Assembly: GCA_051294375.1 (NCBI GenBank)
Contig: CM119269.1
Location: 4,094,626-4,158,625, forward strand
Direction: 5' to 3'
Source: Paraspadella gotoi
Taxonomy: Eukaryota > Chaetognatha
DNA length: 64,000 bases
The translations under genes were made by a program, and so were the position numbers. Shown piece after piece: positions 11,882-24,190 of this stretch (its first letter is position 1; each line of letters opens with the position of its first letter). The notes under the pieces are model-generated. The model saw only the letters and a program-made list of their open reading frames with translations, made no database searches and was not told where the DNA came from.

Positions 11882-12344
11882 TTGGTGACGACAAAGATAA
11901 CGACTTTGTCGACGACAGAAACAATGATGACGTCAATTATGAAAGAACGTCACTTCAAGGATTAATCCAAAAGAGCTTCTTTGTCGATAAGGATAATTTT
12001 CTTCTTATGAGAGAAAGATAACGGTAATTGCCGTGTTGATAAGGAAGGGGATCGTGATGAGGTTAATGGTTAAAAATGGTGATCATGATAATAAAAACAA
12101 TGTTGGTGGTATGGATGATGATAATGATATTAAAGATTAATAACGCAAACATAGGCGAAAAGTCGGGAAGGAAAAGAGGAAAAGTTACAAAAAACGACGT
12201 AATTGCGAAACAACTCGTTTGTCAATGATAGAAAATCCGGATTTGGCCAAAATTGGGAAAAATTACTTCGAACGAATGACAAAGTCCGATAGGTAACCAG
12301 AATTTTCCTCCAGCTCTCCGCGAGGACGAACGCCGATGATTACG

Positions 12345-12640
12345 ATTGACTGACACCCCCTTTCCGCGATGACATTGCCCCACTGACAGCACTCCCAACG
12401 ATGACTTTTCCTGATTGACACCGCTGTTAGTAATGACATTGCCTGACTGACGGCACTCTACACTTTACATTGCCTGACTGACACCATTCTTCACAATGAT
12501 ATTGCCCGATCGACACTGTTCTACATTATGACATCCCTCGACCGACACAGCTCTCATCGACGACCTTGTCCCTCCGACACAGCTTTCAGCAAGGACAATG
12601 TCCGACTGACACTGCCCCCCCCCTCCCAACTGAACGACAA
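12345..12640. repeat. Degenerate minisatellite, unit about 38 bp
   Basis: Recurring phrases TGACTGACAC and ATGACATTGCC at roughly 35-40 bp spacing, seven to eight diverged units. It lies just 3' of the possible alternative HCN last exon. Confidence 0.65.
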
Positions 12641-12703
12641 TGACCCCACTCATCTCGATATCGCTTCCTCCTGAGTTAACGACTTCCGCCCAAAGATCTT
12701 CTC

Positions 12704-12758
12704 TCAGCGACGAGTAATGGATTCGCTGCCGAGGAAGACGAGAAGGCTTTCGCCGTCT
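12704..12758 (-). CDS. Possible alternative last exon of the HCN gene
   Basis: With the phase 2 AG from the preceding exon this reads RDGESLLVFLGSESITRR and stops (TGA). Acceptor ACCCAG. It would give a short C-terminus, while the exon at 18844-18994 uses the same phase and would give a long one. The call rests on phase and an acceptor only. Confidence 0.4.
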
Positions 12759-13135
12759 CTGGGTTACTTTTAGATGGGGGAAGGTAGAGTTGTGATAAAG
12801 ACGGTGATAGTTATGTCAGTGGGAAGGATTTTTATGAAGATGGTGCGAATGGGTTGTTATGGTGATAGTTATGTCAGTGGAAATTTGGGTAAAATCCTCA
12901 CTTTTGACGATTAATTTCGTCCTGTGAACATTAACTATTAATTAATAACTATTAGTTAATTATTATTAGTTAATTACTATTCAGGGGGGAAAGAAAAAAA
13001 ATTGATCACGGCGGTTGTGGGCAGTGGCCGTGGGAAAGGGGGGGAGAGAAACGGTTGGGGGGGTTATTGAATCCAGAGGTCAGAAAGGGGGGTAGAAGAG
13101 GAAAGTTAAGGTGACTAAAGGCAAGCACTCAGAGG

Positions 13136-13154
13136 AGAGAGAGAGAGAGAGAGA

Positions 13155-13188
<34 letters not shown>
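13136..13188. repeat. (GA)n microsatellite, interrupted
   Basis: GA repeats with one AGAAGAGAAG interruption. Confidence 0.9.
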
Positions 13189-13191
<3 letters not shown>

Positions 13192-13393
13192 TGTGTTAGT
13201 TAATGTCTGTGTCCGAAAAATGTCATTGTGGTCCGGCGACAATCGAGAGAGAACTTTTTTGGAAGATACTAAATTATCGTCATAATAACAAAATCGAGTA
13301 CTCTCAAATTTTAACCAAGAATGTCATAAAACTTACTAGCTTAAAAAACTTCACGTTCACTTCGAAGTAAAGAGTAAAGAGTAAACATCTCAC

Positions 13394-13514
13394 CTTGATC
13401 CGCGTCTGTTGTCCGGATCCAACGTCGAGCGCGCTCCCGGCAAATAACCGGCCGCCGACTGTCTGACCTTCAAAACCCCGCCCGGTTTGAGTCCTCCGCC
13501 GCCGAGGCCAAGCG
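13394..13514 (-). CDS. HCN channel, post-CNBD exon (Gly/Arg-rich)
   Basis: Follows the C-helix exon in normal minus-strand order and matches its phase. It encodes ALGLGGGGLKPGGVLKVRQS then AAGYLPGARSTLDPDNRRGS. No family motif is expected in this variable tail. Support comes from splice sites (AAAAG acceptor, AG/GTGAGA donor), an exact phase match on both sides and a sharp rise in GC over the flanks. Confidence 0.65.
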
Positions 13515-13519
13515 CTTTT

Positions 13520-15225
13520 ATTGGGCGGATGTGTACATGAGTCGCCGTGGAGAAGGAAAGGGTGAGTCGTGAAGGAAAGGGGGGACGTAGGAGTAGAAAA
13601 GAAGTAGTGAAAGTTAAAAGAAGTTGGGAAGGTGTGAAAAGGTAGAATTAGTGGAAAGAATGATAATTAAGTTAGAAAAAAGTAGGTTGAAAAATGAAGA
13701 AGAGGTAATAAGAGGCACATAGCAAAATCGTGAAAGATCCATCAAGTTGCGAAGATTAACAAGAGGCCAGTTCAATTTGAGAGAAGGGAAATGTGATTTA
13801 AACAAAAATATGCGCAACACGGAAGTAAGAGTCAAGTAAAGATATGCAGGCGGATGGAACCAAAGAGCCGCCATAAGAAGTAAGGAAAAGAAGTGTAAAA
13901 ATAGAAGGACAAAAAAGTAAAGAAGAAAAAAAGAAATGAAAGAGAAAGACATCGGAGAGTAAAAGTGAGGAAAAAGGATTGGGGTGCAATGAGGGTGAAG
14001 CGAAATGAAGAGAGAGATAATAAAAAATAAATGGTTAACGATGACAAAGTCTTGACGATTTGTCGAGAAGAAAGCGACACTGAGTTGATGAAAAAAAAAA
14101 AAAACACTTAAAGCGATTTTGCCATTAAACGTTAAAGATGCGACGGAGTGAAGAGTAAAAAAAGAAGTTAGGGGGCGTCACAGAGATTTTCAAATCTGGA
14201 GTTGTCTTTTGTTTGTCTCCCTTTGACATATATGTATTTTTAAATGGGAAAAAATACGAAATCGTCTGTTGTTAGTTATTTTTAAGCAGTGTTAAGACTT
14301 TTGCTATTAGTAGTACTCGTCTAGTTTTAGTTATGAACAAGCGTCTTAGGTCTGTAACGAAAAAAAGTGATGTTAAACATTCATTTATATTTGGACTTTT
14401 TTTTTCAAAACAAAGAAAACTGAACGATTTGAGCTACAAAAATTGTCGAATCTTTTCAATGAATAATTTTTAGACCAAGTAAAAACTCTGCTCTATCTCT
14501 CCTTCTCTTTCTTTCGCTCTCAAATAAATATAAACTAAAATATTACATGCGTTGTTCGGTTTAGTATAACCTTTTCTAAGAGACGTAAACAAACTTTAAT
14601 TCAATCGAAAGATAAAACCAGTGAAATAATAAATTTTTGTTTTGCTGTATGAAATTTAGAAACATAGTTGAATTTTTGTATATAAGTAAAAGAATGACAA
14701 TCAATATAAGCTCTCTGATCCCAAAACCATTTCATCTCATAAAGTTGTATCGCATATATGTTTTAAAAAGAACGACAATTTTTTGCTTAACGTTGTATTA
14801 AATATATTTCGTCAAAGACTGATACAAACACTGTTGAACGATTTCTTAATAATGAAAAAAAAAACAAAAAAAAAAAAAATTAAAGTAACGAACCTTTCCT
14901 CAGTTTTTCCCAGTTTGTTCGGGATTTATTGATATTTGGAACTTAGAAAAAAAACAAAAACAAACAACAATTTAGGTTAATTTTCTAAGATGAAACTGAA
15001 AAAAACGAGAAAAGCTCCTTGACGTCGATTCCCTTTTTTTTACGCAAAGATGATTTTTTGATCTTTAATAAACGAGAGCCATCTCTCGGAAATCAAAAAT
15101 TTAGATGAAACAATTAAATCGTTGCCTTTTTTTTTTGTTCATCCGCCTGAAACCAACTCGATTACGTCAGAGTGGAACCTCATTCGAGATTGCCAGACGC
15201 CTGGCTGTGCCCGATCCCCGCCTGA
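13520..15225. other. Intron-like stretch between HCN tail exons
   Basis: Purine-rich and AT-rich DNA, poly-A tracts near 14090-14104 and 14855-14880. No gene is supported in it. Confidence 0.6.
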
Positions 15226-15232
15226 TTCCTAC

Positions 15233-15381
15233 CTGCGTGCGACTGTCGGCGCCTGATTCCCGCTTTGGTCGTCTTGATGACGCTGAGCGACTTTCCGATT
15301 CTCACCGCGCGTCTCTGCTGCATCTTCCTCACCGCCTCAGGGTAAGGAGCAATGATCTCGTTGAAGCGGACGCTCGACAAA
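15233..15381 (-). CDS. HCN channel, CNBD C-helix exon
   Basis: Joined to the cassette exon in phase 2 it reads LFSLSSVRFNEIIAPYPEAV then RKMQQRRAVRIGKS, like 'LYSLSxxxFNEhLxxYPxhRRxhExhAhxRLxRIGK'. This is the end of the beta roll plus the C helix that closes over cAMP. A basic tail (IKTTKAGIRRRQSHA) follows and then donor GTAGGA in phase 1. Confidence 0.88.
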
Positions 15382-16072
15382 CTGGACGGGTAAGGATAAA
15401 GGAAGAGAGAAAGGAGGTGAGCGATGAGAGATCGTGATTCACGGATTCGGTGAGGAAAATTTAGGCTGGACTTCAGATGAAAAATAATTAACAGTGATTG
15501 GCGTCAAAATGGAAGAGTTTTTTGAAAATAATCTATTAAATTGCGTCGGGGCTGTATCTGAATTGACCTTAAGTGTATTTTAATTGTTAAATACTACCTT
15601 TATAGTTACCATACTGTAAGTAGCTTTGATTAAAGTTGGACAAAAGATTTCAAAAATGGGAGAAACAATCCCTTACTAGTAGGACATAGTCAGGAACAGT
15701 GAGGACAAAGTCGAGACAAGGATCGAACGCCGACAGTTTGTTTCGTTGAAAAAATTGAAGAAATTAAAAGGAAAAGAGATTGCGTACATTCTTCGATCCT
15801 CATCCTTTTAACGAGTCTTTCTCCACAATCTCGACTCTGGAGCGAAACAGAGCGGAGAGGCGTAGGCGTAAGGATGGGGGTGGGGGGGGGGAGATAATGG
15901 CTCCTTTGGGAGTTAAGGAGAGGAGGAGGAAGAGGAAAAAAAGCATCATCGTTTGGGCGCAGTTGATCCCGAGGATGGAAACCTTCATCACCATTTATCA
16001 CAACACAAACTCTCACACTTTGGCCTGGAGGCGGAACTGGCGAATCGAGACGGGTGGTCGACCGCGGCAAGC

Positions 16073-16077
<5 letters not shown>

Positions 16078-16121
<44 letters not shown>
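16078..16121. repeat. (GA)n microsatellite
   Basis: Pure GA array followed by a short (CT)n stretch, giving a weak inverted structure. Confidence 0.9.
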
Positions 16122-16124
<3 letters not shown>

Positions 16125-16346
16125 AGAAGATCTCTCTCTCTCTCCTTAGCTTTTCTCTCTCATGGAAATGAAATTAAAAACGACCTCTTCCGTAGCGACT
16201 GCGCCATTTTCCGCGCGTTTCCGCGACGTATTTAAAAAGCGCATCTCCAAGACGAGAATCATTTCCAGGTTTTACGTTCTTGCTTCACTTTTTCAATCTT
16301 TTTTTTATAATTGTTTTTATCTTTTCGTATTTAAGTTTCCTCTGCC

Positions 16347-17645
16347 ATGGAACAGAAAACTCTACTCACGGTTCAGGTAATTCTTTCTTAATATAATGTT
16401 TTGAGTCACTGCATTGTATCTTCGTATAGTTTTTTTTTTTCAAAAAATAGATTTAAACGTCTTTTTTTTTAATCGATGAAGACGGAACTTTAGTGTGACA
16501 ATGGTATGTCAAAGAAACTGGTTTCAGAAATTAATCCAGAAAGCATCTTCTTATATAGAATTATAGAAATAGATAATACTATTATTATTAATACTATTAA
16601 TAGTTTCTACATACGCGTGCTTTTTTTTCCTACAGAACCTCGCTACGTTGATTATTCTAATATTCAGCTTTAATTCAATTTCCTCATCTCAAGAATTGAA
16701 TCCCTACACAGGTGAACACTTTCAAAAGTTTATCTTATCTTATCTTGTATTTTCCTTAATAGAAACTAGAAATTCTCATTTTTCTTTCTCTCTCCCTCTT
16801 TCTTTCCCTTCTCTCTCTCACTACACCCTATACTATGGGTCAAAGCTGCTCTAAAAGAGTCATCATTTCCATGTTTTCAAACGGGTTATCGTATGAAATG
16901 TTTGGATATCCCCTCAGTATCAGGAGAAGAAAATAACGATGTGGTAAGAATTATTCTCTCTCCATATATATATATATATTTTCTATGCATAGAATATAGA
17001 ACCGAAAACCTTAATTTTTATTACCACCTGAAAACTTTATTAGGATAAACCTATTTTTAAAAATGTTATCCGGTTGTATCATTTTATCACTTAAAATCCT
17101 TATTTTTGTTTTAATATTTATTTTTTAAATGCAGCTTCAATTTCTTCGTCTCCAATCGCCATTTAAACCAAAGGGAAAGAGAGTATTAAGTTTGCACAGA
17201 TTATTGAAAGGAACGCAAGAGGGCAACACCGACGATGGGATAAAAAGAGAAGCAAATAACAAAAGACTATCGCCGATAATTAGAAAGGTATGTCCATAGT
17301 TAAATAAACAATTAAGGTATGTACACTGTACACTGTACATTTTACCGCTATTACCGAATTAGTGAAAACTAAAAATGTTTAAAAAAAAAAAAGAATTTAG
17401 AGAATCCAAGTTTATCGCTCGTGAATAAAATCATTCGTGTGATTGACACAAAATATTGAGAGTAAATATTCTTTTTATAACGAATTTAAAGTATATACTA
17501 TTTCTTCAAATTAAGCTCGACGATAATTCATTCATTTGTTTCATTTCAGTTTTCCGGCGTATCGCCGCGACTTTCCGGCGTATTGCCGCGACTTTCCGGA
17601 ATTCAGTCGATGACTGAAAATACTTACTCGGATTTATTGAATTAA
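16347..17645 (+). CDS. Neuropeptide-like secreted precursor, five exons
   Basis: Exons 16347-16376, 16636-16711, 16846-16943, 17135-17287 and 17550-17645 join in phase to about 150 residues. The start MEQKTLLTVQNLATLIILIF is a good signal peptide, cut probably near SISSS/QELN. After it comes CFQTGYRMKC, a two-cysteine ring of eight residues. Then come SPFKPKGKR, a classical amidation plus dibasic site, and further dibasic cuts DGIKR, NNKR and IIRK. Between IIRK and the stop sit twin motifs SPRLSG and LPRLSG. An AATAAA signal lies at 17696-17701. The layout is that of a neuropeptide or peptide-hormone precursor processed in the secretory pathway; I do not recognise the family. The gene is on the strand opposite the HCN exons. 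Confidence 0.7.
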
Positions 17646-17695
17646 ACAAGGAGGAACAACCAAGCAAACGAGGTTCTCAATGTCCTCAAATGTCT

Positions 17696-17701
17696 AATAA
17701 A
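17696..17701 (+). terminator. Polyadenylation signal AATAAA
   Basis: Located 51 bases after the stop codon of the neuropeptide-like gene. Confidence 0.6.
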
Positions 17702-18843
17702 ATGATTTAAAATCAAATCCGGTGTTCTTGCTGAGATAATGTTAACTCAATAACTTATATAAGCATCATTTTTTGAAATGGGCATGGTCTCTGTGGTTTA
17801 ATTGTATATTATACAATCAAATACGCTTTACTTTGTCATTATACAATGCATCATGATAAAGTAAAGCGTATTTGATAATTGTCTAATTTTTTTATCAATG
17901 TAAGTACATTAAGCAAATGTTGCGGTAATAACTTTTGCGCAACGTAATTGATGTCTTCAGTTTAAATATACTGTTTGCCTAAAGAATAAGTAAAAAATGA
18001 ATTTTATTCTAAAGCCATACACGGTCAGAAGTGCATTTTTAGTTAGTAAAGGATCATAATTATTAGTAGGTCCTTTTTGTTACGCTTTTGTTCTCTATTT
18101 TTTTTTGTGGTGAAATCCGCTATTTTCGGTCTGTTTCACGTGATCACCCATGCAAGCACCAAAATGGGAAATGAGGAAAACAACGAGAAAAAGACTTTCT
18201 ACTTCACCCGACAACTTTTTCGCATTATTCGTTACGGCCAATTAATGATTATAACAGTAATTCTGTAAGGACTGAAATAAAACTGTTTTCCCAGTGCAAC
18301 CACTATTTGTTTTATCTTTCGTCAAAGAGTAAATTTTAGGCCGAGTTACGTAAACCTTCAAAAAATAGCCAGTCTCTAACGAGGGATCAACAAGGGAGTA
18401 TAAAAATCACTGGGGTATCAAAACGGGTGCAACTGCTATCGACTCGTCAACATTTTCGGTTACAATATTGATTAACGTCTAACTCTACTTTGTAAATACT
18501 TTAATTCATCAGGTCACGATGGAAACATCTTCCGTTCTAATCCAAAGACTAATTAAATAAATTAGTGACCAATGATGAATTAACTATTGGTCTAATTATA
18601 AACATCCACGGTTAAACTGAACTACGGCAAACATCACCTGTCGTCCTTTCATTTTCTTCACAAAAACAGTCGCTGTTCGCTTTAAACAGCGATACTGAAT
18701 TTTAAATTAAAGATTCGGACGAGAAAAATGCTTTTTTTTGTTAAAAAAAATGTTTTTCCTCTTTGAAACCGTATAGTATTCAAATATATATACAATTATA
18801 CATACTATCGTGCTATAAAATGATATCGTTAAATTTCTCCCAC

Positions 18844-18994
18844 CTTTGAGCGGACCCTTCCTCGCTGCAAGCCCTTGAGAAATTCCCTGTGAATGACGAC
18901 GTCGTCATCTTCGTCGTCGTTGTCGTCGTTGAAACGCGAAGGAACTGTCAGGCTGGTGCGCCTCTCGTGACTCACGGCGCTCAGGGCGGATACT
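18844..18994 (-). CDS. HCN channel, acidic C-terminal exon
   Basis: Starts in the phase required after 13394-13514 and reads RVSALSAVSHERRTSLTVPS then RFNDDNDDEDDDVVIHREFL, KGLQRGRVRSK. Acceptor GGCGCAG, donor AAG/GTGGGA in phase 0. It contains an acidic patch next to basic R/K runs, with RRTSLTVPS as a possible kinase site. The link to HCN is inferred from phase and block order, not homology. Confidence 0.6.
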
Positions 18995-19109
18995 CTGCGC
19001 CGGGAGAATGGAAGGGACGAAATCGCGATTATGATTGGGAAGCCAGGTTGCTCTGGGAATGAAGAAACTTGACAGTTGACTGTGAAAGAGCTTTTAGGTT
19101 CCTACTATA

Positions 19110-20400
19110 GTATTATTGTCTTGTAAGTAAAAAAAAAAGAAATAATGAGTCAAAGCACACAGAGACGAGAAGAGAGAGAGGAAGAGAACAGAAAGAGAAA
19201 CGAGATAAAGAGTGTGGAGAGAGAGGAGAGAGATGCTTCAATGTCGAGACGATTTGTGTGTTGCGAGCAGGAGTGTGCTTTCTTCCCTTCGTCTCGATAA
19301 TTACATTGCAATTCGGTTTTCTCTTCCGATTGAGTTTCGATGGAAATTCGAAAGCCTTTTGTTCCAGTGCGTCGTCGGTCACTTTTGTCGTCGGCTGTAT
19401 CATGCGTCTGTCTTGTGTCGTTAGTTTTTTTGCCAAGTCGTCAATAGGTTTAATCTTCAAACCGCCACACCGACAACTCGTGTAATCTAACAGAGTTCTT
19501 CTATGTAGATATATGCTGTTTTATTATTATTATTATGAACTTATTTGCAATGATTATTATTATTATTATTATTATTATATGTAGTATTGGTTATTACCTT
19601 TATTATGTGATTGATGTATTATTAGTTGTATTATTACGGGGGCTATTCAGCGGATTTGATTCGGTCGATTAGTATGTTGGTGCGCTCATGTGTGAGACAT
19701 TTGGATTGTAGATCAACCTTGTCCTGCCATGTTGAACGCCAGTTCGATGGCCGACGGCCGGAGCGCCTCGAACGCGCGACACTGCAGGTATAAGAAAATA
19801 ATAACCATAATTGTGTACATATTATTTCTTGCAATGTTCAAAGCCTCAAGAATCCATCATTTATGTGTCAAAACCCCTATTTTTCTGACAATTCGTTTTC
19901 TCGGGGCAAATTCGCTTGTATTTATTTTGTTCATTGTTATTGTGATTCCAAGGTTTTATCGTCTCCGCGCTATGCATGTAGGTTCGTCGTGTCGTCGTCG
20001 GTCGTGCTTTGTCTCGCCACTCTCCGCAATGCGAACGTTCCCTTGAGTGTACCGGGATGGGACTGACCGCTCTGACGATACGGCGCGATTTTGACGTCGT
20101 TTTCTGCTGTTACGGTGCGGAACGAGAGAAGGTGAGAGTGGCACGACTTGACGATGTCGAGGCCATCTTGGTCTTGGCTCGAGTTCGGTTTTGGTCGTGT
20201 GTTAATGTTTATCGTCGTAGTTGGTGCGTCGTCCGGTCGTGTCGAAAGTGCGGTGTGAATTGAGTTGTTATTGGCTCCTTTCTTGTTTGTCGTGTCTCTG
20301 CTCGATTTTTGAATTATCAAGGCTGTTGTCGTGGACTTGTTCTTTTTTTATGTGTGTACGATAATTTTAATTTCATTGTTCGATTGCAGTGTGCTTCGTT
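19110..20400. repeat. Inverted copy of 26330-27620 (indel-rich)
   Basis: The reverse complement of this stretch matches 26330-27620 over its visible parts, for example GTGTGGCGGTTTGAAGATTA near both ends. Differences are mostly single-base insertions and deletions, as in raw long reads rather than aged duplicates. Confidence 0.75.
19718..19781 (-). CDS. Possible exon of an unidentified protein (HCN tail candidate)
   Basis: Minus strand, acceptor CTGCAG then CRAFEALRPSAIELAFNMAG and a weak donor GTTGAT. It starts in phase 0, as the exon at 18844-18994 requires, and ends in phase 1, as the next candidate requires. It lies in a noisy copy whose clean twin is hidden by Ns, so the reading may contain errors. 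Confidence 0.35.
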
Positions 20401-20729
20401 CTTTGTGTATCAGTGAGCTCCACGTGACTGTGCCTCTTGCGGAAAGTGAGTGGGGACGGCATGTTGACGCACTCTAGCTCGCATTAGCTGTAGAAGAATC
20501 AGTGTAATCAGTAATCATGTTTAAGTATGACGGCGATATTGGTATTGCAGCTGTTTATTGAGGTAAGGAAGTCTAGTTGTTTATGCCATGTGACAAAGTT
20601 GTATTTTAAAAATTTAGAAGTCTCAGTCGAGTGGGGCCTAATTATAGTATTTTCGTCGATCGCCAATTCTATGAGTGCACGTCTTTTTTTTTAATTTCCC
20701 CATAGCCGGAGAGCAGCGGAACTTCGGGC

Positions 20730-20990
20730 TTTATAATTGCTTAATGTGCTCTCGAACTTTGCCCCCACACTCCGGTTTCAACTTGAATCTTTTAACTTAC
20801 CTTCACCCACTTCGCTCAGGTTGTTAGAGAGAGATTCTCGGTGCGACGAGGAGAGAGAGACGAAAATCGAGAAGAGTACAGTTTCGAGGATGCCGGCGCA
20901 AGGCCGGGTCTCTTTCTCGATCCCTAATCAGGTTTTTGAAGATGAGAGAGAGAGAGACGAGGAGAGAGAGAGAGAGAGAATGAGGAGGAA
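20730..20990 (-). pseudogene. Noisy inverted copy of the exon at 27910-28005
   Basis: The minus strand repeats the GDPASPGSRTFSRF-type exon with several indels that break the frame. A usable acceptor (GATTAG) is present here but is damaged in the clean copy. Confidence 0.6.
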
Positions 20991-22109
20991 AGAAGAGATG
21001 AGACGAGCAGAGAAAGAGAAAGGGGGAACACATTGTGGTCCAGAGTAAGAAGTAAATTACGGAACCAAATTCTGGTTTCTGGCCAAGTGTCTCCTTAGAG
21101 CTTATTATCACATTTTAATAATTTTTAATAAATCTATGTAATAAATTATATTATAATAACATACTGTTTTTTTTTTTAAACCTTGCAACGAAAATTTTCC
21201 TTCACAATCCTGTACGTTTCTGTATAATTTTAAGTGCTTAAAACGATTAATCTAAGGCTCGTCGTCAATTCAGATCCTTTGCGCATTGGACCTGGCGGAC
21301 ATTTCCGCTTGGAAGTTGGCGTGGACGTACATTAAGGAATTTTTCTTTTTACTACAAATGAAAAGTTTAGGCAGCCCTTGTTATCTTACTTATCCTGCAA
21401 CTTAAGTATAATTATATTGTAGATAAAGTAGGTACTGAGATCACATAAATGTTCAAAAAAAGGTTTTCATCTAAATAGTGGGGCGTGGGTCCCAATATCA
21501 GAAATAGTGCTCGAGAAATCAATTAAATATGTATTATTAAAAGTATTTTGATCTATTCAAGACTGCTAATTCGGTTTTTATACTGTTATATGACATGCGT
21601 TTATTCACAAAAGGATTATCGATCCATATTCAATAAAAAAATCCTATCATAATTTATCAATTATTACCATCTTAAAAGATTTGTTTTTTAAATAGCCAAT
21701 AGGGAACTTTAACTTTAACTGTAAATATTCAAATTTCATTCAAATTTTATTCAATTAATGAGACTTTGCTAATTTTTAACAAATTCCTGGTTTTTAATTT
21801 TTAATACCTTTTACTAAATTTAATTTTTTTTTATCAGTAATTTTTTACTGGCATAAACCATTTTTTTTGCTAAAAAACTATAGTCGGGAAGTTTGAGACC
21901 TTTTTTTTCTTCCATAAAGTTTTATGTAAATTTAGAGGGAATACTGCTATTTTTAAGTTTTTCCAGGTGAAGGAGAAAGAGAAAATCAATCCATTTGCTA
22001 AGAAAGTTAATCAGATTTATTATTTTGCGGTTAATTTTTCCTTAGTTGTGCGTATTGCTCTTTCGTTTCGTTGTGTTTTAGCATTATGGTGGACTAAAAT
22101 CCATTGGTC

Positions 22110-22300
22110 CCACTGGTCCACTGGTCCATTGGTGCCGAAGGCAAGTCATTTGCTCCCACCCAAAGGTCCGGGGTTCTAGCCCGGTAGGTCGGTCTGGCAG
22201 TTAAGAGGGACTGGGTGCGCTTAACGCTGCCTGTAACATGGTGTTACAGAGCCTGATCCGAAGCTCCAGGTTCTGTATAAACACTTATCAAATAATTACT
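22110..22300 (+). mobile_element. tRNA-derived SINE, copy 1
   Basis: TTGGTGCCGAAGGCAAGTCA (A-box-like) and GGTCCGGGGTTCTAGCCCGG (T-arm with a B-box-like GGTTCTAGCCC) form a tRNA-like head. A 100-bp body and ATTACTGTCT tail follow. The same head and tail recur at 62715-62870. Confidence 0.7.
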
Positions 22301-22358
22301 GTCTCTTCAGTATTTAGCTTTAGATTTGTACTACATCAATTTTTATTTAAATGAAATC

Positions 22359-22393
22359 AGACATGCTTCGACTCTTGATCAAGTCTTCATCAA
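22359..22393 (-). ncRNA. Hammerhead-ribozyme-like core, degenerate copy
   Basis: The minus strand reads TTGATGAA, a hairpin GACT...AGTC, then CGAAG and CATGTCTG. Against the hammerhead core (CTGATGA, stem II, GAAA) it has C to T in the first box and A to G in the last, so it is probably inactive. It lies in the same repeat context (GA array, then TTCCCAACAAAG) as the better copies. Confidence 0.45.
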
Positions 22394-24007
22394 TGTTTTT
22401 GAACAGACTATAAAGATTTTTTGCAAAAAGTAAATGTGAGAATAGAGAGTGTAGAGAGAGTTAAGTTTCCCAACAAAGTGGTGGAGACAAGAATAGTGGT
22501 CAGAGGTGAGGACGAGATGAAGGCAAGGATCAGATTTGAGTGAGTTCTTTTTGAAAGAAGTGAAATGGGTAAAAACAGAGAGAGAGAGAGCAGAGAGAGG
22601 CGAAGTAATATGATACATTTTTCTTAAAAAACCTTTAATCCAGATAAAATTTATCATTTATAACCATTAAGTGAAAATCCTTTCTTTCGTCGCGTTTTTG
22701 AAATTAGAGAGAGTTTGAAGTAGTTCCAAAGCAACGGATTTTTTTTTAAACAGTGAAAATGTTTTTTTTCTTCAATATCTATCTCTGGCCTAAAACCTAA
22801 CCTGTCTTCATCTGGCGACCCTCTATCCTTTTTCAAAAATCTTTGTTTAAAATTTTTCTCTCTCTCTTTCTCTCTTCTTTTCTCTCTCTTCTCTTCTTAT
22901 CTCTCACCTAATTCTCACTCTCTCTCTTTTCTCTCCCTCTCTCCTCCCAAATATTTTCTTGTGAAAAGTAAAAAAACTGTTGACAAATTCATAAATGCGG
23001 ATGAAGACTTGAAATTAAAGGTTGATAGGTTCATAGTAGAATTTACAAAGTTTCATTTTTAATTACTTTCATGCTAATATTTTGATTCTTATGAACAAAT
23101 CAATTTTCAAGGCAGTTCTATTTTGTATTTTTGCTTCTCTTCTTACTCTCTCTCTATCTCTAACCTGACTTTTCTGGAACAAATTTACTTTAACTCTGGA
23201 CTGCCTGATTAGTTCATAAGAATCAAAATGTTTGCAAAAGTAAGAAATTATACTTATAAATCCTACCGACGAATTGCTTTAAATACTAAATATTTTTTTA
23301 TTCCTTGTCAAAAAAAGTTTATATGCTTAATACTAAAATCATTATCTACTGTCATTATGATGTCTCTTCAACAACGAATAAAGAATAATATTTAATTCTG
23401 AATTTTAACAGTTTTTTGTAACTGATTTTTATTTTATCTATTTAGGAGCTATGATAGCTTTTGTTTTAATGATATATAATGATAATTCTTTGTTGATACA
23501 ACTATAATAATATGTACCATTCAAAAATCACCATTACTATTTATTCGCTTCGATCAAAAAACTATTCAATACTTAGCGTATTTTATCAGTTTTTGGTGTC
23601 ATCTCTCCGTGTGTTTTGGACACGCTCCACCACTATGGGATAAAACCTTTTTTTAAAAAAATTTTAAAGTAAAACGTTATTAAATAATGAGAGTAAACTT
23701 AAAATTTAGCGATTATTATTTTTATAAAACTATTCTTCCTTATCTTGCAATTAAAGAAAAAGAGAAAATTCCTTTGTAGTCAAACGTCAACTTCCGGTCT
23801 AGACGCAAATCTGATTGTACGACACCTTGTTAATCGTTTTAAGCACTTAAAATTATACTAGAAACTGTACAGGATTGTTGAAAATTTTTTCGACTGCATG
23901 GTTAAAAAAAAACAGTGTAATATAATATATATTATATATTAAATTACTAAAACAGCCCATCACTCATTTCCCTCTCTCCTCCTCCCCTCAACTCCCCTCC
24001 TCTCCTC

Positions 24008-24190
24008 CAGCGAGGAGGAGGAGGAACGAGGATGAGGAGGAGATGACATCGACGAGATGAAGACATGATGACGACATTGTCGAGGGGAGCGCTCAGCAAC
24101 CTCGCCTCGGAGCAACCCAACACGATCGAAATCACGACGCCCTTCTGTGCACACGCTCAATCTCAAGGCGTCACGAGGAGCCGGGTGAGT
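24008..24190 (+). pseudogene. Noisy forward copy of the acidic exon
   Basis: Repeats the exon at 28698-28874 in the opposite orientation, with indels that break the frame (readable pieces: SNLASEQPNTIEI). A GTGAGT donor follows. Confidence 0.7.

Larger units (their letters stand above)
21140..23930. repeat. Large imperfect inverted repeat (hairpin)
   Basis: 21140-21330 and 23930-23770 are inverted copies (shared phrase TTTTAAGTGCTTAAAACGAT), with weaker matches inside toward a centre near 22.5 kb. This could be a foldback element or a long read that turned round at a missed hairpin adapter. Confidence 0.55.

Noticed and set aside
18077-18268. A 63-codon plus-strand frame starting MLRFCSLFFFVVKS
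   Set aside because: Short, with no splice sites, polyadenylation context or recognisable motif; kept out of the gene list.
19113-19460. A 115-codon minus-strand frame beginning KIKPIDDLAKKLTTQDRR
   Set aside because: It looks protein-like, but the cleaner inverted copy at 26370-26600 has regular GAC/GAT triplets there and no matching frame; probably an accident of indels.
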